A stretch of 64,000 bases of DNA from Sphingomonadales bacterium (GTDB lineage Bacteria > Pseudomonadota > Alphaproteobacteria > Sphingomonadales > Sphingomonadaceae). The stretch covers positions 1 through 64,000 of the forward strand of contig JANXSN010000073.1 of NCBI GenBank assembly GCA_025352685.1. Reading direction: 5' to 3'. A model generated the notes under the pieces. That model made no database searches. It had not been told where the DNA came from and saw only the letters and a program-made list of their open reading frames with translations. The translations under genes were made by a program, and so were the position numbers. Numbering within the stretch: position 1 is the first letter of the stretch; each line of letters begins with the position of its first letter. Below are positions 19,982 through 31,065 of this stretch, one piece after another.

Positions 19982-20569
19982 GTGCACCCCAATCCTAAAT
20001 TCCGGATCGATGATGGCGCCGTGCGCCGGGCAATGGTTCTCGAAATCGGCCTGGTCCATTTGTTGACCATGACATCGCAGGCCCCTGTCGCTGCCCATGC
20101 GCCGGTGATCCCCACCCCCTGCGGGAACTTTTGCTTCCATCTCGCCCGCAACAACCGGATCGCTGCGCATCTTGATGGTGCAATCGTCATGGCTAGCGCG
20201 ATGGGCCCAAATGGTTATGTCAGCCCCGACTGGTATGCCGAACCACACAACCAAGTTCCGACCTGGAACTATGTTTCTGTTGAGATCGAAGGCATTTGCG
20301 CCGCGCTCGACAGGGCAGCGCTTATCGACCAAATCGATGCACTGGCGGCGCTTTACGAGGGACGCCTCCTTCCCAAGCAGCCTTGGACGATGGCCAAGAT
20401 TGACGCCGTCCCTCGCGACCGGATGCTTTCCGCGCTGCCATGCTTTGAACTGCGCGGTACTCAAATTCGCGGCAAGCACAAGCTCAGTCAGAACAAGAGC
20501 GTTGTCGATCGTGAGGACGTGAGCGCCGCGCTCGGCGGTTCAAGCCTCGCGCGGGCGATGGCATCATGA
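19982..20569 (+). CDS. FMN-binding negative transcriptional regulator, PaiB-like
   Basis: VHPNPKFRIDD..APVIPTPCGNFCFHLARNNRIAAHLDGAIVMASAMGPNGYVSPDWYAEPHNQVPTWNYVSVEIEG. Confidence 0.88.
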   Translation: MHPNPKFRIDDGAVRRAMVLEIGLVHLLTMTSQAPVAAHAPVIPTPCGNFCFHLARNNRIAAHLDGAIVMASAMGPNGYVSPDWYAEPHNQVPTWNYVSVEIEGICAALDRAALIDQIDALAALYEGRLLPKQPWTMAKIDAVPRDRMLSALPCFELRGTQIRGKHKLSQNKSVVDREDVSAALGGSSLARAMAS

Positions 20570-21222
20570 GCCGGCTTGCGGTCTTCGATTGTGACGGAAC
20601 GCTCATCGACAGCCAGTCGAATATCTGTGTTGCCATGGAATCGGCTTTTGCGCAGTCGGGGATTGCGGCGCCGACACGGGGAAACATTCGCCGTATTGTC
20701 GGTCTGAGCCTCGTCGAGGCCGTCGCGGTATTGCTTCCCGATGCCGACGGCGAACTGCATGCGCATATCGCCGCTGCTTACAAGCGTGCTTTCCAAAAGA
20801 TGCGGGCAAACGGATTGGTCGACGAGCCGTTATTCGACGGCATAGCGGGCGTGCTGGACAGGCTGGTCGATCACGGCTGGCTGCTCGGCGTGGCAACCGG
20901 CAAGTCGGACCGGGGTCTCGCGCTTGCACTTGAGCATCACGGATTGTCGAAGCACTTCGTAACGCTGCAGACCGCCGACCGTCATCCGTCGAAGCCCGAT
21001 CCGTCGATGGTATGGGCCGCAATGGCCGAGGCGGGCGCAAATCCCGCCACGACCGTGGTGATCGGCGATACGAGCTTCGACATCGCCATGGCTCTGAACG
21101 CAGGGTCGCGAGCGATTGGTGTGGCATGGGGATACCATGACACCGCAGACCTTGTTCACGCCGGCGCACACGCCATCGCCGGTCGTCCCAGCGATCTGAC
21201 CGACTTGCTGGAGGCTGCATGA
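20566..21222 (+). CDS. HAD-IA family hydrolase (phosphoglycolate phosphatase-like)
   Basis: VFDCDGTLIDSQSNI..LGVATGKSDRGL..VVIGDTSFDIAMALNAGS. Confidence 0.9.
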   Translation: MSRLAVFDCDGTLIDSQSNICVAMESAFAQSGIAAPTRGNIRRIVGLSLVEAVAVLLPDADGELHAHIAAAYKRAFQKMRANGLVDEPLFDGIAGVLDRLVDHGWLLGVATGKSDRGLALALEHHGLSKHFVTLQTADRHPSKPDPSMVWAAMAEAGANPATTVVIGDTSFDIAMALNAGSRAIGVAWGYHDTADLVHAGAHAIAGRPSDLTDLLEAA

Positions 21223-21428
21223 CCCAAGACCTTGCGCGCAAACGGTTCTTTTTGTTGACGATGCTCCGGTTTGGGGGCGTCGCTCTCGCGTTCGTGGGGA
21301 TTTCAATCATTGCCAAGCGCTGGATCGAACCCGCAGAGATCGTCGGGGGCTTGCTGCTGGTCGTAGCGATTGTTGATGTCGTGGTGGTGCCAACCGTATT
21401 GATCCGACGCTGGCGGCGCGAAGGGTGA
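21219..21428 (+). CDS. small two-TM membrane protein
   Basis: 69 aa, 4-nt overlaps with both neighbours in an operon with the HAD and ATP12 genes. Confidence 0.75.
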   Translation: MTQDLARKRFFLLTMLRFGGVALAFVGISIIAKRWIEPAEIVGGLLLVVAIVDVVVVPTVLIRRWRREG

Positions 21429-22102
21429 AACGATTCTGGACGGACGTCGCGGTCGAAGCAGGCGCCATCCTGCTCGACGGGCGTGCACTACGCACGCCGG
21501 CACAAGCACCACTGCTGCTGCCATCACATGCGCTTGCCGAGGCCCTTGCCGACGAATGGCGTGCGGTCGGGTCCGAGGTCGATCCGCGCGCCATGCCGCT
21601 GACCGGGCTTGCCAACGCGGCAATCGACAAGGTCGGTCCCGACGTCGCATCGTTTACTGCCGGCCTCGCGATCTACGGCGAAACCGACGTGCTTTGCTAC
21701 CGCGCCGAGACGCCCCCTGAGCTTGCGGCATGGCAAGCACAAATATGGGATCCACTGCTCGACTGGGCGCGGCTACGCTATGACATCGCGTTCGTTGTCG
21801 CGGCGGGCATTGTCCATCGTGCCCAACCGCCCGAGACACGTGCCCGACTTTCATCGGCGATTGCCGCACGCAACCCGTTCGAACTGGCGGCACTCTCACC
21901 CATTGTGACAATCGGAGGATCGCTGGTCGTCGCGCTGATGCTTGCCGAAGGCGCGATCGCCCCTGACGCTGCGTTCGATGCAACGCACCTCGACGAACTG
22001 TGGCAAGCAGATCTCTGGGGCGAGGAATGGATGGCCGCCGACGCGCGCGCATTGCGCCGCGCCGACTTTGCTTCAGCGAACAGGATGCTGCGTTTGCTCT
22101 GA
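21425..22102 (+). CDS. ATP12 family F1-ATPase assembly chaperone
   Basis: MKRFWTDVAVEAGAILLDGRALRTPAQAPLLLPSHALAEALADEW..DPRAMPLTGLANAAIDKV. Confidence 0.93.
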   Translation: MKRFWTDVAVEAGAILLDGRALRTPAQAPLLLPSHALAEALADEWRAVGSEVDPRAMPLTGLANAAIDKVGPDVASFTAGLAIYGETDVLCYRAETPPELAAWQAQIWDPLLDWARLRYDIAFVVAAGIVHRAQPPETRARLSSAIAARNPFELAALSPIVTIGGSLVVALMLAEGAIAPDAAFDATHLDELWQADLWGEEWMAADARALRRADFASANRMLRLL

Positions 22103-22642
22103 TGCCGCCGGCATAAACCAGCGGATCAGGACGAACGCGCCAAGGGTAAACGCGATGAATTCCTCGATGCCCAGGAACACCCACCACGCCCATGGCATGT
22201 AGAAATTGTAGACGGGCAACGAAAATGCGAAATAGGCGACCGTCGCTACTGCGAACAGCGCGGCGGTCCGCATTCTGCTGGAGAAATCAGGGAGCTGCTG
22301 GACCGCAAGGCCGACCAGCAGCATCACGAAGATCGACAGGATCAGTCCGGTGAGCAGCGACGACGGTGCCATTGGCGGAAAGCCGTGGGTATTGAAATGG
22401 ATGAGTGCGACTGGCCCGGTGCCGAGCAGAATTGTTCCCGCCGCCGTTTCGGACGAAGGTATGAAATAGGTCCCACTGCCCGTTGCGGTCAGGGCGCTTG
22501 CAAGAGCAGACTGGATTTGCGCGGTATGCGCGTCGTCGAGTGTCGCGAGAGCCAGCTTGCGGATGGGCGTCGCCCACGCAAGGGCGCCGATAATAAACTG
22601 TACGAGGCCGGCAACGATGCTGCCGAAAACAACCCGGACCAT
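22073..22642 (-). CDS. conserved hypothetical membrane protein
   Basis: 189 aa, several TM segments; convergent 30-bp overlap with the ATP12 gene. Confidence 0.7.
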   Translation of the reverse strand: MVRVVFGSIVAGLVQFIIGALAWATPIRKLALATLDDAHTAQIQSALASALTATGSGTYFIPSSETAAGTILLGTGPVALIHFNTHGFPPMAPSSLLTGLILSIFVMLLVGLAVQQLPDFSSRMRTAALFAVATVAYFAFSLPVYNFYMPWAWWVFLGIEEFIAFTLGAFVLIRWFMPAASEQTQHPVR

Positions 22643-22676
22643 GATATGTCTCCCCTGATGTGACGGAGACTAGCGC

Positions 22677-23324
22677 TCAGCCAGTGCGCGTCAAACTGCG
22701 TACGAATCCAATCAGGCTGGTCTGGCGACTGCGCTTCAGCCGTTCGGACGCAAGGATTGATTTCACCTCCGTAAAACAGCGTTCAACATCATCATTGGCC
22801 AGCACATAGTCGTAGCCGTCCCAGTGGCTGATCTCGTTTGCCGCGCGGGCCATGCGCGCGTCGATGACTTCGTTGCTATCGGTGCCCCGTGCGCGCAGGC
22901 GACGTTCGAGTTCGTCGAGTGAAGGTGGAAAAATGAATGTCCGGACGACGTCTCCACCGGCTTGCTGGAACAACTGTTGCGCGCCCTGCCAGTCAATGTC
23001 GAACAACACGTCACAACCCTTGGCAAGCATCGCCTCGACGGGCTCGCGCAGCGTGCCATAGCGGTGTCCAAAGACATGCGCCCATTCGAGAAATTCATGC
23101 GCAGCCACCATCTCCCGGAATCGATCGACGCTGACAAAGTGATAATCGATGCCGTCGACTTCGCCCGGTCGCATCGGTCGCGTCGTCGCTGATACTGACA
23201 GGGCAAGATTGTCCTCCGACGCGAGCAGCTTGCGCGCGATCGTCGATTTCCCGGCGCCTGAAGGCGATGAAAGGACGAAAAGAAGTCCACGGCGCGTGAA
23301 CGGCAGGGTCGCGGGCATAGCCAT
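22677..23324 (-). CDS. gmk: guanylate kinase
   Basis: RGLLFVLSSPSGAGKSTIARKLL..SATTRPMRPGEVDGIDYHFVS. Confidence 0.97.
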   Translation of the reverse strand: MAMPATLPFTRRGLLFVLSSPSGAGKSTIARKLLASEDNLALSVSATTRPMRPGEVDGIDYHFVSVDRFREMVAAHEFLEWAHVFGHRYGTLREPVEAMLAKGCDVLFDIDWQGAQQLFQQAGGDVVRTFIFPPSLDELERRLRARGTDSNEVIDARMARAANEISHWDGYDYVLANDDVERCFTEVKSILASERLKRSRQTSLIGFVRSLTRTG

Positions 23325-23468
23325 TCATGCCGCTGCCCGCGCGGCGCGTCAACGCACCGCGATCACGACGATGCATCAGCGAGCGCGCATCGAAGCGCCG
23401 GCTCGGCCCAATTTTTATCGCGCGCCAGCTGCAGACCCCACGGCTGGATGGACGAGCGCCCTGTGCAG

Positions 23469-24866
<1,398 letters not shown>

Positions 24867-24879
24867 GTGCCCTTCCGTT

Positions 24880-25368
24880 CTACTTCTTCCGCTTGAAATC
24901 TACCGCGACAACATTCGAACCGTTTTCAATGGGCTCGGCAATCGGCGCGTCGTTGTGCGCGGCATCGTGTTCGGCGGGACCATCGCCGTCACCATCACCC
25001 GATGCTTGAAACTGAAGGGCGAAATCGACGGCGGGATCGACGAAAGCGGTGACGGCTGCAAACGGAATATAGAGCCGCGCTGGAATGCCATTGAACGTCA
25101 AACCGACCTCGAAAGCATCGTCGTGCACCTTCAAGTCCCAGAACTTGTTCTGGAGGACTATGGTCATCTCGTCAGGGAAGCGTGCGGTGAGGCGCGAGGG
25201 AATATCGACGCCCGTCACGCTTGTCTTGAACGTGATGTAAAAATGATGGCTGCCAGGCAGCATATCCGAATGACCGATCTGCCCCAGCACGCGGCCGATC
25301 ACCGCACGCAGCGCCTCCTGAACGATTTCGTCGTAGGGAATCAGGCTTTCGGGTTGTTCGTCGGTCAT
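24880..25368 (-). CDS. sspB: SspB family ClpXP adaptor
   Basis: [59 protein letters not shown]; next to fumC. Confidence 0.88.
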   Translation of the reverse strand: MTDEQPESLIPYDEIVQEALRAVIGRVLGQIGHSDMLPGSHHFYITFKTSVTGVDIPSRLTARFPDEMTIVLQNKFWDLKVHDDAFEVGLTFNGIPARLYIPFAAVTAFVDPAVDFALQFQASGDGDGDGPAEHDAAHNDAPIAEPIENGSNVVAVDFKRKK

Positions 25369-25448
25369 CGAAGGGCGTGGTGAACGTCGCGCGGCAAACG
25401 GTCAAGACGCGTTGCGTGTCTCGCGCGTGCAGCTATAGGCCACCCATC

Positions 25449-26036
25449 ATGCGGATAGGCACGGTTCATCGCGCAACGGCGGAAACCTCGATCGACGTAC
25501 GCGTCGTGCTCGACGGGACGGGTATCTATTCAATTTCGACCGGCATCGGCTTTCTCGATCACATGCTCGAACAGCTATCGCGGCATTCGCTGATCGATCT
25601 CGACGTCAAAACCGTTGGCGACTTGCATGTCGATCAGCATCACAGCGTCGAGGACACGGCGCTCGCAATCGGTGAATCTATCAAACAGGCGCTGGGCGAC
25701 AAGCGCGGGATCGCGCGGTACGGCGAAGCGCACAGCCCGATGGATGAGACGCTGACCCGCGTCGCACTCGACATCTCGGGGCGGCCGTTCCTCGTATGGA
25801 AGGTCGAATTTACCAGTGCCAAGCTCGGCGACATGGATACCGAGATGTTCGAGCACTGGTTCCACTCGTTCGCGCAGGCTGCGGGGCTGACGCTCCATGT
25901 CGAGTGCCTGTACGGGGCGAATAACCACCATATTGCCGAGAGCGCGTTCAAGGCTCTGGCGCGGTCGCTCCGGCAGGCGGCCACGCTGGACGTGCGCAAG
26001 GCCGATTCGATTCCATCGACCAAGGGCGTCTTGTGA
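25449..26036 (+). CDS. hisB: imidazoleglycerol-phosphate dehydratase
   Basis: [39 protein letters not shown]. Confidence 0.97.
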   Translation: MRIGTVHRATAETSIDVRVVLDGTGIYSISTGIGFLDHMLEQLSRHSLIDLDVKTVGDLHVDQHHSVEDTALAIGESIKQALGDKRGIARYGEAHSPMDETLTRVALDISGRPFLVWKVEFTSAKLGDMDTEMFEHWFHSFAQAAGLTLHVECLYGANNHHIAESAFKALARSLRQAATLDVRKADSIPSTKGVL

Positions 26037-26046
26037 GTGCCCTGAA

Positions 26047-26652
26047 ATGAGCGGGGTAGCGCTGATCGATTACGGCGCAGGCAATCTCCAATCCGTACTC
26101 AACGCGCTCAAGGCAGCGGGAGCGAGCGATATCGAAGTCACGGCCGATCCCGCCGAAGTCGTGGCGGCCAAGCGGATCGTGCTGCCGGGTGTGGGGGCAT
26201 TCGCCCATTGCATGGGCGCTCTCTCGGCCATTCCCGGCATGATCGACGCGTTGACGCAAAGTGTCATCGATGACGGACGGCCGTTTCTGGGCATTTGCGT
26301 CGGCATGCAATTGATGGCCGACGAGGGGCATGAGCACGGTGTCACCAAGGGTCTGGGCTGGATTCGAGGGGCTGTCGCGCCGATGGCGGTTCCGCGAGGA
26401 TTGAAAATTCCGCACATGGGCTGGAACGATGTCGTGCCAACCCAGGTCCATCCGCTGATCGAGGCCGGCGAGGCGTATTTCCTGCACGGCTATGCCTTTG
26501 AAGGCAGCGATGTGCTGGGCACGACCGAACACGGCGGGACAGTCGTTGCGGCAATCGGACGTGATAATTTGGTCGGCGTGCAATTCCATCCGGAGAAAAG
26601 CCAACGTTATGGGGTCGCCATGCTCCAACGGTTTCTGAAGTGGCGACCATGA
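26047..26652 (+). CDS. hisH: imidazole glycerol phosphate synthase subunit HisH
   Basis: VALIDYGAGNLQSVLNALKAAGA..LGICVGMQLMADEG..GVQFHPEKSQ. Confidence 0.97.
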   Translation: MSGVALIDYGAGNLQSVLNALKAAGASDIEVTADPAEVVAAKRIVLPGVGAFAHCMGALSAIPGMIDALTQSVIDDGRPFLGICVGMQLMADEGHEHGVTKGLGWIRGAVAPMAVPRGLKIPHMGWNDVVPTQVHPLIEAGEAYFLHGYAFEGSDVLGTTEHGGTVVAAIGRDNLVGVQFHPEKSQRYGVAMLQRFLKWRP

Positions 26653-27380
26653 GCCTGATCGTCTTTCCCGCGATCGACCTGAAAGCCGGGCAGGTCGTTC
26701 GCCTTGCCGAGGGCGATATGGACCGCGCGACGGTCTACGGCGATGACCCGGCGGCGCAGGCGAACCTGTTTGCCCAAGCCGGTGCCGAATATTTGCACGT
26801 CGTCGACCTCGACGGTGCATTTGCAGGGCGCGCGGTCAATCGTGATGCGGTTGCCTGCGTCATCGCGACCTTTCCCGGCCATGTGCAAGTCGGCGGTGGA
26901 ATCAGGACAATGGCGTCGGTCGAGGGCTGGTTCGCCCAGGGTGTCGCTCGAATCGTCATTGGAACGGCAGCACTGACCGACCCGCAACTGGTCCGCGATG
27001 CCGCGGCGGCATTTCCGGGCGGGATCGTCGTGGCCGTTGATGCCCGTGACGGATTCGTGGCGACACAAGGTTGGGCCCAAGTGTCCGAAGTGTCGGTGTT
27101 CGACATGGCGCGTCGGTTCGAGGATGCCGGCGTCGCTGCGCTGTTGTTCACTGATGTTGGTCGCGACGGATTGCTGAAGGGGTGCAATGTGCAGGCCACA
27201 GTCGATCTGGCACGGGCAACCACCATTCCCGTGATTGCTTCGGGCGGCGTCGCAGGAATCGCGGACATTCGTATGCTTGCGCTTTTCGCCAAGGATGGGA
27301 TCGAGGGTGTGATTACCGGACGCGCTCTGTATGACGGACGGCTCGATTTGGCAGCGGCGCTCGCGGTGGCGGCTGGATGA
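26649..27380 (+). CDS. hisA: phosphoribosylformimino-AICAR ribotide isomerase
   Basis: LIVFPAIDLKAGQVVRLAEGDM..VGGGIRTMASVEGW. Confidence 0.97.
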   Translation: MSLIVFPAIDLKAGQVVRLAEGDMDRATVYGDDPAAQANLFAQAGAEYLHVVDLDGAFAGRAVNRDAVACVIATFPGHVQVGGGIRTMASVEGWFAQGVARIVIGTAALTDPQLVRDAAAAFPGGIVVAVDARDGFVATQGWAQVSEVSVFDMARRFEDAGVAALLFTDVGRDGLLKGCNVQATVDLARATTIPVIASGGVAGIADIRMLALFAKDGIEGVITGRALYDGRLDLAAALAVAAG

Positions 27381-27532
27381 ACCAGCGGGCCGCAGCTACC
27401 GTCAGCTGGACCGAGAATTTTGGCCGCGCGTCGATAACGCACGCCTGTTTTGAGGCAGAATGTTCCCACCCGCCGTTGACCAGCGAGACCGCAACGGCGG
27501 GTTCGGTCGTACCCTTGGCAGCAGGCGCCTGA
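27377..27532 (+). CDS. candidate 51-aa protein filling the hisA-hisF gap
   Basis: ATGA overlap with hisA stop; [51 protein letters not shown], stop 1 nt before the hisF ATG. Confidence 0.4.
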   Translation: MNQRAAATVSWTENFGRASITHACFEAECSHPPLTSETATAGSVVPLAAGA

Positions 27533-27533
27533 G

Positions 27534-28313
27534 ATGGCGGTCCGGGTCCGCGTCATCCCCTGCCTCGACGTGCAAGCGGGGCGCGTCGTCAAGGGCGTTA
27601 ACTTTGCCCAGCTGCGTGATGCGGGTGATCCGGTCGAGGCAGCGCGAGCCTACGACGCCGCAGGCGCGGACGAACTGTGTTTCCTCGACATCGGCGCGAG
27701 CCACGAGGGTCGCGAAACCATCATCGACGTCGTGCGACGGACCGCCGAAGTGTGTTTCATGCCCCTGACCGTGGGCGGGGGCGTGCGCAGTGCCGACGAC
27801 GCCCGCGCGCTGTTGCTGGCGGGAGCGGACAAGGTGGCGGTCAATTCGGCCGCAGTCGCCCGCCCTGAGATTGTCGCCGACATCGCGGCACGTTTTGGCA
27901 GTCAGTGCGTCGTCGCCTCTGTCGATGCGCGGCGCGTCGACGGCCATTGGGAGGTCTTCACTCACGGCGGTCGCCGCGGAAGCGGGATCGATGCGGTGGC
28001 GCATGCGATCCGGCTGGTCGACCTTGGAGCTGGCGAGCTCCTCGTAACCTCGATGGACCGCGACGGAACGAAGATCGGTTACGATCTCGACCTGACCCGC
28101 ACGATTGCCGATGCAGTCGCGGTGCCGGTGATCGCCTCAGGTGGCGTCGGTAATCTCGACCACCTCGTGGCAGGCGTGCGTGACGGCCATGCCGACGCGG
28201 TGCTTGCCGCGTCGATCTTTCACTTTGGACAGGCTGGTATCGGTGACGCACACCGCGCGCTTGCAGCCGCTGGCTTTCCGGTGCGGCAATTGGCGGTTCG
28301 CAAAGCTCTGTAA
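27534..28313 (+). CDS. hisF: imidazole glycerol phosphate synthase subunit HisF
   Basis: [41 protein letters not shown]. Confidence 0.98.
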   Translation: MAVRVRVIPCLDVQAGRVVKGVNFAQLRDAGDPVEAARAYDAAGADELCFLDIGASHEGRETIIDVVRRTAEVCFMPLTVGGGVRSADDARALLLAGADKVAVNSAAVARPEIVADIAARFGSQCVVASVDARRVDGHWEVFTHGGRRGSGIDAVAHAIRLVDLGAGELLVTSMDRDGTKIGYDLDLTRTIADAVAVPVIASGGVGNLDHLVAGVRDGHADAVLAASIFHFGQAGIGDAHRALAAAGFPVRQLAVRKAL

Positions 28314-28394
28314 ACTGTCCCGAATCGGGTCCGTAGCCTCTCAAAACTTCCTGTATCAGCCATGACTGTTGTGGCACTGTAGTGGACCTGAGAT

Positions 28395-28607
28395 TTGCGG
28401 AGTCGCGTCTTGTTTACCCGTTTTGCCGTAGCTGTCGTCATTACGCTGTCGGCCGCGCCAGCGTTTGCAGCGGGCGGGAGCATTCAGATTGCCGAGCCCG
28501 GCGACGCAGCGCTGTTCGTGGTGGCAGTCGTCGGGTTGATCCTGGGACGACACGCGTCGCGCCGTGCGCCGCGCCCCGACAATCACCAGGACGACACGCA
28601 GGTTTAA
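28395..28607 (+). CDS. tiny exported protein with PEP-CTERM-like C-terminus
   Basis: MRSRVLFTRFAVAVVITLSAAPAFAAGGSIQIAEPGDAALFVVAVVGLILGRHASRRAPRPDNHQDDTQV. Confidence 0.6.
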   Translation: MRSRVLFTRFAVAVVITLSAAPAFAAGGSIQIAEPGDAALFVVAVVGLILGRHASRRAPRPDNHQDDTQV

Positions 28608-28665
28608 TGTTCGGGTGTCGTCGGCGGGACTTGACCCGACGTCAGAGGCGCCGCTTAACGGGCAT

Positions 28666-28983
28666 GTGAGTGATACCCTTGAAACCCTTGCTGCAACCAT
28701 TGCCGCCCGGCGTGGGGACGACCCGACGTCATCCTATGTCGCCAAATTGATTGCCGCGGGCGCGCCGTTTGCGGCTCGTAAGCTGGGCGAGGAAGCGGTC
28801 GAAACAATCGTGGCAGCGCTCTCGGGCAATGCAGACGCGCTTACGTCGGAGGCTGCCGACTTGGTGTTCCACTTGCTCGTCCTGCTCGAAACGCGAGGCG
28901 TGCCGTTTGCTGGGGTACTTGGCGAGCTCGATCGTCGCGCGGGTGTGTCGGGCATCGCCGAGAAAGCAGGACGGGAAGCCTGA
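28666..28983 (+). CDS. hisE: phosphoribosyl-ATP diphosphatase
   Basis: GTG start; TLETLAATIAARRGDDPTSSYVAKLIAAGAPFAARKLGEEAVETIVAAL. Confidence 0.94.
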   Translation: MSDTLETLAATIAARRGDDPTSSYVAKLIAAGAPFAARKLGEEAVETIVAALSGNADALTSEAADLVFHLLVLLETRGVPFAGVLGELDRRAGVSGIAEKAGREA

Positions 28984-28984
28984 C

Positions 28985-29362
28985 ATGCCGATCGACGCGA
29001 CTGCGCCTTATGACGACCAGAATGTCTTTGCCAAGATCCTGCGGGGCGAGATTCCCAACAGGACCGTATACGAGGACGAGTTTGCGCTCGCTTTCCACGA
29101 TATCGCTCCGCAGGCGCCGATCCATATCCTGGTGATCCCCAAAGGACCCTATGTGTCCTGGAACGACTTCACCGCCATGGCTGCGGATTCCGAAATTGCC
29201 GGCTATGTTCGTGCTGTAGGTCACGTCGCGCGCACCCAGGGACTGGTCGAACCCGGGTATCGCCTCCTCTCGAATATCGGACAGCATGGTCACCAGGAAG
29301 TGCCGCACCTCCATGTCCATATTTTCGGTGGGCAGCAGTTCGGTGCGTTGTTGGCCCGATAG
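28985..29362 (+). CDS. HIT family protein
   Basis: NVFAKILRGEIPNRTVYEDEFALAFHDIAPQAPIHILVIPK..VPHLHVHIFGGQ. Confidence 0.95.
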   Translation: MPIDATAPYDDQNVFAKILRGEIPNRTVYEDEFALAFHDIAPQAPIHILVIPKGPYVSWNDFTAMAADSEIAGYVRAVGHVARTQGLVEPGYRLLSNIGQHGHQEVPHLHVHIFGGQQFGALLAR

Positions 29363-29447
29363 GCGCTTGCACCGCCTCGAATTGCGGTTAGGCTCCCGGC
29401 CTTCACGTAATTCTGCCGCAAAAGATTGGCGGCAAAGGGGATATTAG

Positions 29448-31019
29448 ATGGCAACTCGTCCGAAACCGGACTTTTTTTCGCGTATGTGGGGCCGCAAGAC
29501 AGTTGAGCAGGTTCAGCGCGAAACACAAAAGAGCGAGCTCAAGCGCACGCTGGGATCGTGGAACCTGGTGTTCCTGGGGATCGGGTGCATCATCGGTGCA
29601 GGCATCTTCGTTCGTACCGGGAGCGCGGCGTCGTTGCATGCAGGACCTGCCGTCCTCATTTCGTTCCTGATCGCTGGTTTCGTCTGCGCGCTGGCCGGCC
29701 TGTGCTATGCCGAATTGTCTTCGACCCTGCCCGTGTCGGGTTCCGCTTATACCTATAGTTACACGACGATCGGCGAGTTTGCGGCGTGGATCATGGGCGC
29801 GCTGCTGCTGCTCGAATACGGCTTGGCCGCATCCGTAGTCGCCGTTGGCTGGGCGGGATATGTGGTGAGCTTGCTGGGTGATTTCGGCCTCGTTATCCCT
29901 GTCGCGCTGACGGGCCCGACCGGCCACACGATCATGCAGAGCAACGGTAACGACCTGGTGCCAGTCCTCGTCAATGGCGCGCCGATTAGATATCTGTTCA
30001 ACCTACCCGCTTTTTTGATCTGCATGGCAATGACTGCCCTGCTTGTCGTCGGCGTCTCGGAGAGCGCGAAGGTTAACAACGTCATCGTCGCCATCAAGCT
30101 CACCGTGATCATTGCCTTCATTCTGATTTGCGGTGGCTATGTGATCGCGCATATCGACACGCTCAAATCCAATTGGGAGCCGTTCATTCCTCCAGCGACC
30201 GGCGAGGACGGAAAGTTCGGCTGGGGCGGGATCCTGCGCGCTGCGTCGATCGTGTTCTTCGCCTATATCGGTTTTGAAGCAGTTTCGACTGCCGGTCAGG
30301 AAGCCAAGGATCCCAAGAAGGACATGCCGATTGGTCTGCTGGGGAGCCTGGCAGCGTGTACGCTGATCTACATTCTCGTCTCGATCGTGATGACCCTGAT
30401 CGTTAACTACAAGACGCTGAACGTACCCGATCCCGTCGCTGTCGCAGTCGACGCGCTCGGACCGCAATGGGCATGGTTTGCAAAACTCGTAAAGGCAGGG
30501 GCTATCGTCGGCCTGACATCGGTCGTGCTCGTGCTGATGTACGGCCAAACGCGTATTTTCTACACGATGGCGCGCGACGGTCTGTTGCCGCGCGTGTTCG
30601 CGACCGTGCACCAGAAGTTCAAGACGCCGTGGATCAACACGATCATGGTTGGGCTGATCACCGCTGTTGCGGCCGCGTTCTTCGACATCAATACGCTGGG
30701 GGATATGACCTCGGTCGGCACGCTGGCAGCGTTTGCCATCGTTTGCCTGTCGGTGATCTGGCTCCGCAAAACGCACCCCAACATTCCGCGCGGTTTCAAC
30801 GTTCCGCTGTTTCCCATCTTGCCAGCGCTTGGCATTGTTTCGTGCATTGCGCTGATCTTCACCGTCGAAATGCGCGTGCTGGTCTTCTTCGGCTGGTACA
30901 CGCTGATCGCGGTCGTGTTATATTTCGTCTACGGCATTCACCACAGCCGGTTGCAACAGGACCTCGACGAAATGGATGGCCCAGAAATGGGTGAATACGT
31001 CGGACCGGTTGGAGTTTAG
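29448..31019 (+). CDS. APC family amino acid permease
   Basis: LGSWNLVFLGIGCIIGAGIFVRTGSAA..12 or more TM segments. Confidence 0.93.
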   Translation: MATRPKPDFFSRMWGRKTVEQVQRETQKSELKRTLGSWNLVFLGIGCIIGAGIFVRTGSAASLHAGPAVLISFLIAGFVCALAGLCYAELSSTLPVSGSAYTYSYTTIGEFAAWIMGALLLLEYGLAASVVAVGWAGYVVSLLGDFGLVIPVALTGPTGHTIMQSNGNDLVPVLVNGAPIRYLFNLPAFLICMAMTALLVVGVSESAKVNNVIVAIKLTVIIAFILICGGYVIAHIDTLKSNWEPFIPPATGEDGKFGWGGILRAASIVFFAYIGFEAVSTAGQEAKDPKKDMPIGLLGSLAACTLIYILVSIVMTLIVNYKTLNVPDPVAVAVDALGPQWAWFAKLVKAGAIVGLTSVVLVLMYGQTRIFYTMARDGLLPRVFATVHQKFKTPWINTIMVGLITAVAAAFFDINTLGDMTSVGTLAAFAIVCLSVIWLRKTHPNIPRGFNVPLFPILPALGIVSCIALIFTVEMRVLVFFGWYTLIAVVLYFVYGIHHSRLQQDLDEMDGPEMGEYVGPVGV

Positions 31020-31031
31020 TCCTGATCTACA

Positions 31032-31065
31032 GACGCCCGGTTGAGCGTTAGCTCAAACGGGCGTC
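31032..31065. terminator. strong hairpin between convergent genes (14 of 15 bp stem, 4-nt loop); putative bidirectional terminator
   Basis: gacgcccggttgagc-gtta-gctcaaacgggcgtc; no obvious T-tract. Confidence 0.6.
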
